Notes: generated by a model from the letters alone, not told the origin. A stretch of DNA of 61,010 nt from Deltaproteobacteria bacterium (GCA_020444205.1 JAHLLJ010000008.1:1-61010), one strand, 5' to 3'. Shown: positions 1-8,419, counted from the stretch's first letter. Translations and numbers: made by a program.

Positions 1-536
1 AGGGCCATGTCGCTCTGGGTGTCCCACACGTAGCCCTGGGTGCCCAGGAAATCTTCGGCCGCCGTGCCGGTTAACACGGCGGTCCACCATTCGATAAGCT
101 CGTACAGGGCGCTGATGGCCAGGCAGATGCTCACCACCACCAAGCTCAGCCAGCCCCGATTGGTCACCACCCGGTTGCGAACCAGCACCTCCCGCGCCAC
201 CATGGCCGGGATAAAGCCTTGGGCAAAGTGGCCCAGCTTGTCGTAGTTGTTGCGGCCCAGGTCCAGGGCTTGGCTCAGCCAGTCGAACAGGGGCACGCGG
301 GCATAGGTGTAGTGCCCGCCGATCACCAGGATGATGGCGTGAATCCAGATGAGCAGATAGACCAAACGGGTAAGGCGGAAGCGGCGATAGGTCAGGGCCA
401 GGGCGGCCAAGCCCATCAGCGCGGGCAGCACCTCCAGCAGCCAAGTGAAGCGGTCATAGGGACTGATGCCCGACCAAATAAGCAGAGCCAGGAAACTCAG
501 CAGATAAAACAGGTTCAGCTTGTTGGTCTTGTCCAT
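1..536 (-). CDS. DUF2238 (YjdF-type) inner-membrane protein, cut by window edge
   Basis: Translating the reverse strand from the ATG at 536 gives an open frame of 178 codons that runs off the window start without a stop, so the C-terminus is missing. The product is hydrophobic with several membrane segments; typical DUF2238/YjdF features are visible: a YDKLGHFAQGF-like segment near residue 107, a VAREVLVR segment, an ALYELIEWW segment near residue 150 and a DFLGTQGYVWDTQSDM segment at the edge. The family is an integral membrane protein of unknown function. It is divergent from the feo operon, with about 480 bases between them. Confidence 0.85.
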   Translation of the reverse strand, partial: MDKTNKLNLFYLLSFLALLIWSGISPYDRFTWLLEVLPALMGLAALALTYRRFRLTRLVYLLIWIHAIILVIGGHYTYARVPLFDWLSQALDLGRNNYDKLGHFAQGFIPAMVAREVLVRNRVVTNRGWLSLVVVSICLAISALYELIEWWTAVLTGTAAEDFLGTQGYVWDTQSDMA

Positions 537-1010
537 AATCCCTCGCTGTAGGAGCGCCGTAGCCAATGGGAGCCCCATGATGCCAAAAAGAAGGGGCCAG
601 GGGAAGGGCGCCGCAGGGGACAAGCCACCACGAGTATTGTGCGGCGGCCAATTGCTCAACGGCCACTGAGGCCGGGCGTGACTGACAAGGTCAGGCCATA
701 GCCCGGCCCGATCCGGCGAAAGAGCACGGCAGGTCTAACCTTTCGTCCCCAAAAACACTTTTGAATCCTGGGGAAACCAAATACCTGTATTGAGGTAAGC
801 ATAAAATAGTTATATGCCCCAAACTATATTATTGACTTATTAGTTTGTCTTGTTATACTCACTTCCAATCCTGCCCTGATACTTTATCTTGTTTTTGAGC
901 CAAACTACGCCCTAGCAGTCCGGGCGAAGCAAACAAAAGCCTTCACCGCCCTGTCCGGCGGGGTTACTTGGCGCGTTAAAGTTAGGTACAGCTTAATTAG
1001 TTGCGGGGCA
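537..1010. other. Intergenic region between DUF2238 gene and feoA
   Basis: I see no gene here. The middle part (about 770-860) is AT-rich and holds a promoter-like sequence for the feo operon. The segment just before feoA contains a short GC-rich hairpin (ccgcc/ggcgg around 949-964), so the transcript may have a structured leader of about 150 nt. No Fur box is obvious by eye. Confidence 0.5.
833..859 (+). promoter_or_regulatory. Candidate promoter for feo operon
   Basis: TTGACT at 833-838 and TATACT at 854-859 resemble sigma-70 -35 and -10 boxes with a short 15-base spacer, in an AT-rich stretch unlike its surroundings. It lies about 155 bases before the feoA start. This is pattern matching only. 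Confidence 0.35.
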
Positions 1011-1016
1011 TTGATA

Positions 1017-1253
1017 ATGAAGCAAAAAGTCACCTTGGATTTCCTGGTTCCCGGGACCCGCGGCAAGGTTTTGGCCCTGACCGCCACCGGTGACCTGGGC
1101 CAGCGTCTCATGGACCTGGGGTTCTACCCTGGAGTGGAATTTCGCGTGATTCGCAACGCGCCCTTGCTGGACCCCTTTGAATTGGAAATGATGGGCTACT
1201 GCATCAGCCTACGCCGCCAGGAGGCTGGTTTCGTGGAAGTGGAACCGCTATGA
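1017..1253 (+). CDS. feoA: Ferrous iron transport protein A (FeoA)
   Basis: This 78-residue SH3-like protein has the family hallmarks: GTRGKVLAL near the start, the LGQRLMDLGFYPGVEFRVI core, a FELEMMGYCISLRRQEA segment and an acidic end. FeoA is a small cytoplasmic partner that supports FeoB-mediated Fe(II) uptake. I chose the ATG at 1017, which has a GCGGGG ribosome-binding sequence about eight bases upstream; a TTG at 1011 is an in-frame alternative. The stop overlaps the feoB ATG (ATGA), showing translational coupling. Confidence 0.93.
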   Translation: MKQKVTLDFLVPGTRGKVLALTATGDLGQRLMDLGFYPGVEFRVIRNAPLLDPFELEMMGYCISLRRQEAGFVEVEPL

Positions 1254-3754
1254 GCGTGCGGGTGTTGGCGGCCCTGGCCGGCCAGCCCAACTCGGGCAAA
1301 TCAACCATCTTCAACCTACTCACCGGAGCGCGCCAGTTCGTGGCCAACTACCCGGGGGTCACGGTGGATAAGAAGGTGGGCTATTTCAGCCAGGACGCGG
1401 CCAAGGTGGAACTGGTGGACTTGCCGGGCACCTACAGCCTTACCTCCTACTCCATGGAGGAGCGGGTGGCCCGCGATTTCATCCTGAACGAGGGCCCCTC
1501 GGTGGTGCTCAACGTGGTGGACGCCTCCAACCTGCGGCGTAGCCTGTACCTAACCATGCAACTGCTGGAGATGGAGATCCCCCTGGTTGTGGATCTCAAC
1601 ATGATCGATGTGGCCCGCAAGAAGGGTTGCGAGATCGACTCCCCGGCCCTGGCCGAACTCCTGGGCGCGCCGGTGGTGGTCACCGACGGCAAGCGCGGGG
1701 TGGGCCGGGAAGAACTGCGCGGACAGTTGGCCCATCCCGGTGGCGGGGGCAGCCCGGACACCTCTTTTCGACCCGATTACGGCCCCCTGGAGCCGGCCAT
1801 CGGCCGCCTCAAGCGGCTCATTAGCCTGGACGCGGGGCTCAATGACCGCTACCCGCCCCGTTGGCTGGCTATTAAGCTATTGGAGGGTGACGAGAACGCC
1901 CTGGCCCTGGCCAAGGAGCAATGCACCGGCTGGGAGGCCTTGAGCAGGCTGCTGGAAAATGAGCGCAACGATTTCGAGCGAGAATACGCCATCTCCCCGG
2001 CCCAGCATATAGCCTTCAGACGCCACGAGGCCGCGGACCGCATCGCCGGGCAGGTGACCCGAGTCAAGCATGCGGGCATGCGCAGCTTTACCGACCGGGT
2101 GGACGCAGTGCTGTGCCATCGCTTCGCCGGCCCCATAATCATGTGCGGAGTGTTTTACTCCCTGTTCGAATTGGCCGTGAACCAGGGCGGCCGCCTGGCG
2201 GCAATGGTCACCCCCTACTTGGGCCAGGCCCAGGCCTTTTTGGAGAGCCTGCTGCCCGCGCCGGGCTATATGCACGAGCCCATGATCACCTCCCTGGGCT
2301 CCTGGTTTATGATCAGCGTCAGCGCCCTGTTGGTCTATATTCCTCAGTTTTTCATCCTGTTCGCGCTCATCGCCATTCTGGAGGATGTGGGCTACATGCC
2401 GCGCATGGCCTTCATGCTGGACCGCATCTTCAAGCGCTTCGGCTTGCACGGCAACTCCACCTTGCCGCTCATACTGGGAGGCATTTACGTGGGCGGATGC
2501 GCGGTGCCCGGGGTGATGGCCTGCCGGGCGGTGCCCGACGAACGGGCCCGTTTGGCCACTATCCTCACCGTACCCCTGATGAACTGCCTAGCCAAAACCG
2601 CTTTTTACATCATGTTGGTGGGAGCCTTTTTCCCCAACCACCAGGCCGGGGCCATGTTCTTCATCTCTACCATCACCCTGATCATGGCCCTGCCCATCGC
2701 CCGGGTGCTTACCATGACCGTGCTCAAAAGGCGCGAGACCGCGCCTTTTATCATGGAGATGCCCACCTATCATCTGCCCACGGTGCGCATAGTGCTAACC
2801 CGGGCCCTGGAGCGCATTTGGATATACATCAAAAAGGTGTTAACCATCGTGGCCGCGGTGGCGGTGGTGGTCTGGGCCTTGCTCCAGTTCCCCGGGGTGG
2901 AGGCCGGCCAGCAGGTGGTCTTTCAGCAGCGGGCCGACGCCGCCCTGGCCAAGTTTGAAAAGGCCATCGCCGGATTGCCTCTGGGACAGGCCGTCAACAA
3001 CGAGGCCGATCTCATGGCCTTGTTCGCTTTCCGGGGGGACTACCGGGCCGAAAAGGCCGGCGCCGCTGGCGATCGTCAAGCTTCCAAAGCGGTGGACGCC
3101 AAGTTCAAAGCTTTGAATCCAGTTTTTTTCGAAGCGGTCAAACAGCGGCGTTCCAAGGCCTATAAAGCCTTCAACCGCCTGCGCAAGGCCAGGGCGGCCA
3201 TCTGGCGCGAACGCCAGCAGGCGCGAATTAACAACAGCCTGTTGGGCCGGGCGGGCAGGTTCTTGGAGCCCATCTCCCAGTACGCGGGCTTTGACTGGCG
3301 GGTGAATGTGGCCATGCTCAGCTCATTCGCCGCCCGCGAGAGCGCCACCGCCACCTTCAAGGTTCTTTACGGCATTGGCAACGATGGACGATACCTGGGT
3401 GCGGCCATGCGTGATAGCGCCGGAGGCGAGCCCATCACCGCCCTCAACGCCACCGCCCTGATGCTGTTCATGGCCCTGTTCCCGCCCTGCCTGGCCACCA
3501 TCATCATGGTGCGCGTGGCCACCCGGCGCTATGGCTGGATGCTCTTCGCTTTCGCCTATCCCAGCCTGCTGGGCATCCTGGTGGCCATCCTGGTCTACAG
3601 CGGTGGTGGGGCCCTGGGTCTTAGCGGTTGGGAGGCCATGTGGGTCTTTTACGGCCTGGCTCTGTTGTTCGCCCTGTTCATGGGCGCCCTGCCGGTGAGT
3701 CAGACCAAACAACCAATCAACCCAACTTTGATAAAAGGAGCATATAACCAATGA
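1250..3754 (+). CDS. feoB: Ferrous iron transporter FeoB with enlarged cytoplasmic/periplasmic insert
   Basis: FeoB is the GTPase-linked inner-membrane Fe(II) importer. The N-terminal G domain shows G1 GQPNSGKST (residues 11-19), G3 VDLPG and G4-like NMID. Polytopic membrane segments follow, with the conserved GCAVPG segment (about 420-430) and a late FDWRVNVAMLSSFAARES segment. At 834 residues it is somewhat longer than the usual 700-780; the excess is a hydrophilic, charged, Lys/Arg/Ala-rich stretch at about residues 555-660 between membrane segments, immediately before the NNSLLGRAGRF segment. It overlaps feoA upstream and the next gene downstream by four bases each, forming a tight operon. 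Confidence 0.95.
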   Translation: MSVRVLAALAGQPNSGKSTIFNLLTGARQFVANYPGVTVDKKVGYFSQDAAKVELVDLPGTYSLTSYSMEERVARDFILNEGPSVVLNVVDASNLRRSLYLTMQLLEMEIPLVVDLNMIDVARKKGCEIDSPALAELLGAPVVVTDGKRGVGREELRGQLAHPGGGGSPDTSFRPDYGPLEPAIGRLKRLISLDAGLNDRYPPRWLAIKLLEGDENALALAKEQCTGWEALSRLLENERNDFEREYAISPAQHIAFRRHEAADRIAGQVTRVKHAGMRSFTDRVDAVLCHRFAGPIIMCGVFYSLFELAVNQGGRLAAMVTPYLGQAQAFLESLLPAPGYMHEPMITSLGSWFMISVSALLVYIPQFFILFALIAILEDVGYMPRMAFMLDRIFKRFGLHGNSTLPLILGGIYVGGCAVPGVMACRAVPDERARLATILTVPLMNCLAKTAFYIMLVGAFFPNHQAGAMFFISTITLIMALPIARVLTMTVLKRRETAPFIMEMPTYHLPTVRIVLTRALERIWIYIKKVLTIVAAVAVVVWALLQFPGVEAGQQVVFQQRADAALAKFEKAIAGLPLGQAVNNEADLMALFAFRGDYRAEKAGAAGDRQASKAVDAKFKALNPVFFEAVKQRRSKAYKAFNRLRKARAAIWRERQQARINNSLLGRAGRFLEPISQYAGFDWRVNVAMLSSFAARESATATFKVLYGIGNDGRYLGAAMRDSAGGEPITALNATALMLFMALFPPCLATIIMVRVATRRYGWMLFAFAYPSLLGILVAILVYSGGGALGLSGWEAMWVFYGLALLFALFMGALPVSQTKQPINPTLIKGAYNQ

Positions 3755-4068
3755 AAAGAGCAACCATCCTCATAGGCGTAGCAATGCTGGTATTGGGCCT
3801 GTCCGCTGGCGCCCTGGCCCATAGCCCTATCTGCACCTGCTACGACAACGGCGACGGCAGCATCTCTTGCGAAGGTGGCTTTAGCGACGGTTCCTCGGCC
3901 GCGGGTGTGAACATGTATGTAAAGCAGGGAGACAAGGAATTGCTCAAGGGAGCCATGAACGCGGACAGCGAGTTTACCTTTAAAAAGCCTAAAGGCGACT
4001 ACAAAGTGGTGTTCGATGCCGGTGAGGGTCACCAGGTGATCATCCAAGGCAAAGACATAGTGGAGTAA
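3751..4068 (+). CDS. Small exported protein coupled to feoB
   Basis: A 105-residue protein with a clear signal peptide (MKRATILIGVAMLVLGL, cleavage expected after ALA near residue 23). The mature part begins HSPICTCYDNGDGSISCEGGF, which carries three cysteines and a histidine, followed by a short beta-rich segment resembling the single-repeat carboxypeptidase-regulatory/transthyretin-like folds. The ATG overlaps the feoB stop (ATGA), so co-translation with FeoB is likely. A periplasmic role in Fe(II) delivery or heme/metal handling is an inference from context; I do not recognise a named family with certainty. Confidence 0.8.
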   Translation: MKRATILIGVAMLVLGLSAGALAHSPICTCYDNGDGSISCEGGFSDGSSAAGVNMYVKQGDKELLKGAMNADSEFTFKKPKGDYKVVFDAGEGHQVIIQGKDIVE

Positions 4069-4073
4069 ACCTA

Positions 4074-4105
4074 GCCCGCCCGCTTCTGACGGCGCGGGTC
4101 TTTTT
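4074..4105 (+). terminator. Imperfect intrinsic terminator after the feoB-coupled gene
   Basis: A GC-rich imperfect hairpin (cccgcc...ggcgcggg) is followed by TCTTTTT. It lies six bases after the stop of the exported protein and before the DUF4198 gene, so it probably attenuates rather than ends the operon. Confidence 0.5.
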
Positions 4106-4165
4106 GCAAGCTTAAAGTTTGCTATGGCAAACATATAACGCCATGACTAAAAAAGGAGAAAAGCA

Positions 4166-4972
4166 ATGAAGCGCATTTTGGGCATCACCACTCTGGCCCT
4201 GATGGCTCTTTTGGCCTTCAGCGGTGCGGCCTTGGCCCATTTCCAAATGATCTACACCCCAGAAGCGGCCATGGCCAAGGGCGGCACCATCCCCCTGGAC
4301 CTGGTGTTCACTCATCCCTTTGAGGCCGGGCACACCATGGACATGGGCCAGCCCCAGCAATTCTTCGTGGTGCACAAAGGCAAAAAAACCGATCTGCTCA
4401 AAACCCTGAAACCCATGGAGTGGACCAGCCTGACCAACAAAGGCAAGGCCTTTGAAACAACCTACAAGCTGCGCGGCATGGGCGACTGGATCTTCGTGCT
4501 GGAGCCCGAGCCATACTATGAGTCCAAGGAGGATTGCTACATCCAGCAGATAACCAAGCTGGTGGTCAATGTGGCTGGCATGCCCACCGATTGGGACAAG
4601 GAGCTGGGCCTGCCCGCGGAGATCGTACCTTTGGACAAGCCCTACGCCCTATGGACCGGCAACGTCTTCCGTGGCGTGGTCAAGTCGAGCGGCAAACCCG
4701 TGCCCTTTGCCGAGCTGGAAGTGGAATACCTGAACCATCCCCCGGTGCCCGGCAAGAAGATGTTTCAGAAAAAGGCTATGGCCGAGGCTCCCCAGGACGC
4801 TTTCGTGACCATGACCATCAAGGCCGACGCCAACGGCGCCTTCACCTACGCCCTTCCCAAGGCCGGCTGGTGGGGATTTTGCGCTCTGGGCGTGGGGCCG
4901 GAGGACAAATACAAAGGTAAGGAAAACTCTCAAGACGCGGTTATTTGGGTAAAGGCGGTGGATATGAAGTAA
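4166..4972 (+). CDS. DUF4198 domain periplasmic protein (CbiK/NikK-like)
   Basis: A 268-residue protein with a signal peptide (cleavage after ALA near residue 24). The mature N-terminus HFQMIYTP, the FTHPFEAGHTMDMGQPQQF segment and the late AGWWGFCALGVG segment are typical of DUF4198 proteins, periplasmic beta-sandwich proteins found beside metal importers. It has an AAAAAAGGAG ribosome-binding region just before the ATG. Position directly after feoAB suggests a role in periplasmic Fe(II) binding; nickel or cobalt is the alternative known for relatives. Confidence 0.85.
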   Translation: MKRILGITTLALMALLAFSGAALAHFQMIYTPEAAMAKGGTIPLDLVFTHPFEAGHTMDMGQPQQFFVVHKGKKTDLLKTLKPMEWTSLTNKGKAFETTYKLRGMGDWIFVLEPEPYYESKEDCYIQQITKLVVNVAGMPTDWDKELGLPAEIVPLDKPYALWTGNVFRGVVKSSGKPVPFAELEVEYLNHPPVPGKKMFQKKAMAEAPQDAFVTMTIKADANGAFTYALPKAGWWGFCALGVGPEDKYKGKENSQDAVIWVKAVDMK

Positions 4973-5040
4973 TGCTCCCTGAGTGACCATGACCCGGGCA
5001 GCCGCCCCGTTCTTTCGCTGCTGGGCGAGGCGGCTGTAAG

Positions 5041-5131
5041 GTGACAAAAAGGGGTTAGCCGGTTTCGGCTAACCCCTTGATTTTGTGATGGGCGATGCGG
5101 GATTGGAACTCGCGGCCTTTGGCTCCGTAGG
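5041..5131 (-). repeat. Copy 1 of tRNA-Arg 3'-end plus terminator repeat
   Basis: On the minus strand this stretch reads as the 3' part of an arginine tRNA: anticodon-loop-like CTACGGA, variable region AAAGGCC, a T arm (GCGAG/CCCGC) with a mutated T loop, a 7-base acceptor strand and TCA in place of CCA. It is followed by a hairpin (5049-5078) and T run that would be the tRNA terminator. The 5' half of the tRNA is absent. It matches the repeat at 6309-6400 with about seven mismatches and one gap, and marks the edge of the stable chromosome. Confidence 0.8.
5049..5078 (-). terminator. tRNA-associated intrinsic terminator, copy 1
   Basis: A near-perfect inverted repeat AAGGGGTTAGCCG/CGGCTAACCCCTT with a four-base loop is followed on the minus strand by TTTTTG. 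It may also end transcription of the DUF4198 gene on the plus strand, though the plus-strand T run is weak. Confidence 0.75.
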
Positions 5132-5152
5132 AAAAATCCTTATCCAATCAGC

Positions 5153-6034
5153 TCAATTGGCGAGCCGGTAAACTTTCTCCGCTGTTGTATGAAACAATTT
5201 CTCGCGTTCGTCGTGGGACAACTCGGAAAAAAGGGCCTCAAAGGCAGACCACACCTTCGAGTAGGTTGATGAGAGCTTTTCTGGCGGGAAATTGCTGCCA
5301 AGCATACACCGTTCAGGTCCGAAGGCACCCAGCACTTCGAGCACAAGGGGTCGAAGACTGTCAACGCTCCAGTGCGCATCTGCTTGAGACAGCCCCGAGA
5401 TCTTCATGAAGGTATTGGGGAGCGCTGCCAGCTCACGCATTCCCTTTAACCAGACCTTGAGCGCCTCGGTATCACCCGCAATCGGTGAGCCAAGATGGTC
5501 GATGATCACCGGGACGTGCGGATGATCGCTCAGAAACGCTGCAAATGGGCCGAGCTGCCAATACCAGCAGGTGAGATCAAAGACCGCACCTACTCGACCT
5601 AACACCTCAAAGCCTCGCCGCCAGTCCGAGCTCGCCAACATATCCTTTTCAAGGATGTCCGGGCGAGGTGATGGCTGTTGCCACCATATCTCCTGACGAA
5701 TGCCCCGGAACACAGCGTATTGCGCGTGGCGCTCAATGACACGCTCTACATCGGGCTGGGAAAGATCCGCGTAAGCCACAAATCCGGCCAGACGATCTCC
5801 CTGTGGGTGATTGTCAACGGTGTGCTGCATCCACTCGGTCTCCTCCACTGGATCAACCGAGTGGTCGACTTCAGCCTGAAGGACCACGAACGCCGCTTCG
5901 GTGGTACCGGCATCAGCGATCGCGTCTTGGAGAAGATAGGTGTTTGGGAGATCAGGGAATGCCCCCAACTCAAACCAGGGGTAGCGAAAGCGTTTTGTGT
6001 CCCAGAGATGCAGATGAGAATCGATATTTTTCAT
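5153..6034 (-). CDS. Amidohydrolase (COG3618, fuconolactonase-like TIM barrel)
   Basis: A 293-residue metal-dependent hydrolase of the amidohydrolase-2 type. The N-terminus has the HxH metal motif (SHLHLW, residues 6-11), a central DHLGSP motif and a late GSNFPPEK motif, with conserved FRGIRQEIWW. Relatives hydrolyse sugar lactones or 2-pyrone-4,6-dicarboxylate; the actual substrate is unknown. The gene stands alone between two copies of a tRNA-Arg 3' end, as the only cargo of a 1.27-kb segment. Its stop lies about 20 bases from copy 1 of the repeat. Confidence 0.87.
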   Translation of the reverse strand: MKNIDSHLHLWDTKRFRYPWFELGAFPDLPNTYLLQDAIADAGTTEAAFVVLQAEVDHSVDPVEETEWMQHTVDNHPQGDRLAGFVAYADLSQPDVERVIERHAQYAVFRGIRQEIWWQQPSPRPDILEKDMLASSDWRRGFEVLGRVGAVFDLTCWYWQLGPFAAFLSDHPHVPVIIDHLGSPIAGDTEALKVWLKGMRELAALPNTFMKISGLSQADAHWSVDSLRPLVLEVLGAFGPERCMLGSNFPPEKLSSTYSKVWSAFEALFSELSHDEREKLFHTTAEKVYRLAN

Positions 6035-6308
6035 TGATCTGATTTGCCGAGCGCCTTTTCAGGCCGTCTGAGAGCATAAACGGGCCGACACCAACAATCA
6101 GGTGCTGCCTGCTTTTCCGACTATGATCCTAGAAAATCAGCTTCTGGGGCAAGAGGAAAGTTCCACCAAGTGTAGAACAAGCGTGCGCTGAAATTGGTCT
6201 GGATAAGACTTCATAGGATAAGTTAAGGCTTAAGCACTCTGACAATGCGAGATATTTAATTCCGGTCCGGGCCCAACCCTCCTTCAAATCCTCGATTGGT
6301 GACAGGTA
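6035..6308. other. Non-coding region upstream of the amidohydrolase
   Basis: No convincing gene. This is the upstream region of the minus-strand amidohydrolase and must hold its promoter; nothing stands out enough to place it. Confidence 0.4.
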
Positions 6309-6410
6309 GTGACAAAAAAGGGGTTAGCCGCGTTCGGCTAACCCCTTGATTTTGTGGTGGGCGATGCGAGATTCGAACTCACGGCCTTTGGCTCCGGAGG
6401 CAAACCCTCC
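6309..6410 (-). repeat. Copy 2 of tRNA-Arg(CCG) 3' half plus terminator
   Basis: On the minus strand: anticodon loop CTCCGGA (anticodon CCG) with 3' stem GCCAA, variable region AAAGGCC, T arm GTGAG-TTCGAAT-CTCGC, acceptor strand ATCGCCC and a full ACCA end, then a perfect hairpin (6318-6347) and TTTTTT. The 5' half of the tRNA does not continue upstream, where unrelated AT-rich sequence begins near 6411. This is the layout left when an integrase uses a tRNA 3' end as attachment site. Confidence 0.83.
6318..6347 (-). terminator. tRNA-associated intrinsic terminator, copy 2
   Basis: Perfect inverted repeat AAGGGGTTAGCCG/CGGCTAACCCCTT with a four-base loop, followed on the minus strand by TTTTTTGTC. 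Confidence 0.8.
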
Positions 6411-6512
6411 TGACTTCCTAACCTCCTCAAAATTTAGGAAGTAATTGAAATGACTGAATATACAAATTATAGCCTTTAGCTAGTTTTTGCCGATTTTGGC
6501 AGTATTTCTTCA

Positions 6513-6560
6513 AAAAGTCCCAGCCAAAGTCCCAGCCAAAGTTGAAGTTACTTTGACAGA
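6513..6560 (-). pseudogene. Remnant of an integrase-like C-terminal tail (TLAG repeat)
   Basis: The minus strand has a tandem 12-base repeat (actttggctggg twice) that reads in frame as VTSTLAGTLAGTF followed by TGA. Tyrosine recombinases that use tRNA sites often end in such TLAQ/TLAG-like repeats and lie next to the tRNA end, as here (100 bases from the tRNA-Arg fragment). The frame does not extend into a recognisable catalytic domain, so only a scar remains. Confidence 0.45.
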
Positions 6561-6670
6561 GTTCAAACTACCTCGCAAGAAAAAACAAAACAGAGAAGCA
6601 TAAGGCGTCTTCCAAAAGAAAGGGCCCAAGAATGCATAAATTGAGATTAAATTTACTGAGTCTAAAAAAT

Positions 6671-6740
6671 CGTGTCTTCAGCATGAGAGAGCGGGATTAG
6701 ATACTCACCCTTCCTGTTTTCAAGCACTTAGCTGCATCTC
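6671..6740 (-). repeat. Decayed tRNA-Glu 3'-side fragment; left copy of 51-bp direct repeat
   Basis: Bases 6671-6721 match 60960-61010 at 45 of 51 positions in the same orientation. In the right copy this sequence is the 3' half of a tRNA-Glu(CTC) and its flank; here the T arm is gone. The adjoining bases (to about 6740, cttagctgcatc) also match the flank of the tRNA-Asp fragment near 8723-8760. This is a candidate attachment-site end. Confidence 0.7.
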
Positions 6741-6940
6741 TCTGCATCAAAAAGGGCCTTTTTGCAGCAATCCGCATATCTTGTTGCTTCCGGATTTACT
6801 TCCTTGTTGTTCTCCCTTCTCTGAGTCCCAGATCGAGGCTGATGCACGGCGTTTGTGCGCTAAAATAGGTTTAACTATTTGATATATTTTACTATAATGC
6901 CTGCAGTTGATAATACTGGAGGCATGAGTTGTCCAATTGA

Positions 6941-7138
6941 TTTGAAAAGCCCGGCATTGGTTTCCTGGACCTGGCGGTTTCTCAGCTGAAAAAGGCCAAG
7001 ACTTTCCTGGATGAGGTGGAGCGGATCGTTGATTGGAGGTCCATCGAGAAGCTTTTGAAGAAAAAGCTTCGTCGTAACCAGGATGCGGTGGGCAATCCCG
7101 CCTACCCTCCGCTGGGCATGTTCAAGGTGCTTCTCTGT
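6941..7138 (+). pseudogene. IS5-like transposase N-terminal fragment (DUF772)
   Basis: An open frame from 6941 encodes a segment with FLDEVERIVDW, IEKLLKKKL and GNPAYPPLGMFKVLL, the typical N-terminus of IS5-family transposases. After MFKVLL the homology stops abruptly and the frame runs into unrelated residues, ending at 7201. The DDE catalytic domain is missing, so this is a dead remnant. Confidence 0.75.
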
Positions 7139-7378
7139 ACGTGGCCGTCAAGCGATTATTTCTTTCCTGGCAGATTCCCCTTCCGCATTTCCTCTCGGTA
7201 GAGATGCTTTCACGCCTTCAGGCTTCTCTTCGGGCTCGACCGCATAGGCCGGCACAGGGATATGGATCGAAGATCAACGCCCCAAATCTCAATTACGTGG
7301 TTGCGTTACGCACACAGACCGTTGCTCTGGTTCGGCGTTGATCCACGATTGGCGTGACAGCATATTGGGAAACCGTAT

Positions 7379-8419
7379 CTACTGGTGGCCCTGGGCCCCA
7401 TAAACTGGGTTGTACACCTCACCGTTCTTCCACAGCCTGTGCGCCAAAATCAATAGCCTGCGGGCGAGCGCTACCACCGCTACTTTCCATCCCTTTTTTA
7501 CGATCAGGATTTTGGCCCACTTTCGTAAGGCCGGCGTCAGGCGGCGGCTTCTCAGCGCAGCCCAAGACGCTTGCACCATCAAATGGCGCAGGGTACTGCT
7601 GCCTTCCCGAGTGATTCTTTCCCGTTGCTGAACACCGCCGCTGTCATGGCTGCTTGGTACCAAGCCTCCGTAGCTGGCCACCTTGGCGCTGCGGGAAAAC
7701 CGATGAGGATCATCAAGATGACCTAAAACCGCCAAGCTGACCAAAGGTCCAAATCCTGGGATCTCATCCAGAATTTCGGCCTCGGGCCAATCATTGAGCT
7801 CTGCCCGAACCATATGGTCAAGCTCCTCGACCCGTCTGCTCAGCTCAAGCCATACCTGACGGTGGGTCAAAAGCAAAGGCTTCATCCAAATGGGGATCGT
7901 CTCTTTATTCAAAACCCTTTCCCAGGCGCTTTCCTTGGCCAAGTCCCGTTTTTTGACCTCCACGCAAACTGAACGCAGCATACCCTGCATGGCGTGAAGG
8001 CTTACCTGTCTCTGCTTGAGCACCGTTTGCCGGGTCCGAATCAGGCTGCGCGAACGCTGGGCCCGCTCACTTGGCGCCACGACCTGGCAGAGATCCAATA
8101 TCCCACAACGTAAAGCGTCCGCCAGGGCCAGGGCATCATGGCGATCATTCTTCTTGCGGCTCTGGGATATCAGTTTGAACTGACGGGCATTGACCACCAA
8201 TGGCTCAATACTAGCGGACCTGATCACCGAAACCGCCCACCAGGTCAGATTGCCGGTCTCGATGGCTATACGGACCTCTCCTCTTGGCCCGGCCTTTGCC
8301 AACTCCAAAAACGCCTCCTGGCTGGTGGCGATCTTACCCCTCTTTGCTATACCTCCCTCGTCCGTCAACGCGCAAAAGGTGCTTGATGATTTGTGAATGT
8401 CGATGCCAATATGGATCAT
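7379..8419 (-). CDS. IS110-family transposase (DEDD)
   Basis: A 346-residue transposase from the ATG at 8419, chosen because GGAGGGAC lies just upstream and the product then starts MIHIGIDIHK as is usual. The N-terminal DEDD_Tnp_IS110 domain shows D in GIDIHKS, E in AIETGN and the D..D pair in KKNDRHDALALADAL; the C-terminal transposase_20 domain shows EIPGFGPLVSLAVL and the ASYGGLVPSSHDSGG segment with its serine. Length is normal, so the element may be active. IS110 elements lack terminal inverted repeats, and I could not define its ends. Confidence 0.93.
   Translation of the reverse strand: MIHIGIDIHKSSSTFCALTDEGGIAKRGKIATSQEAFLELAKAGPRGEVRIAIETGNLTWWAVSVIRSASIEPLVVNARQFKLISQSRKKNDRHDALALADALRCGILDLCQVVAPSERAQRSRSLIRTRQTVLKQRQVSLHAMQGMLRSVCVEVKKRDLAKESAWERVLNKETIPIWMKPLLLTHRQVWLELSRRVEELDHMVRAELNDWPEAEILDEIPGFGPLVSLAVLGHLDDPHRFSRSAKVASYGGLVPSSHDSGGVQQRERITREGSSTLRHLMVQASWAALRSRRLTPALRKWAKILIVKKGWKVAVVALARRLLILAHRLWKNGEVYNPVYGAQGHQ

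Noticed and set aside
2113-2958. Long alternative-frame open stretch (281 codons) inside feoB
   Set aside because: It lies wholly within the confidently identified feoB gene, is rich in His/Gly/Arg/Pro as expected for a shadow frame in GC-rich DNA, and has no recognisable domain.
5086-6410. Complete tRNA-Arg genes
   Set aside because: Only the anticodon-to-3' end is present; no D arm or 5' acceptor strand can be found upstream.
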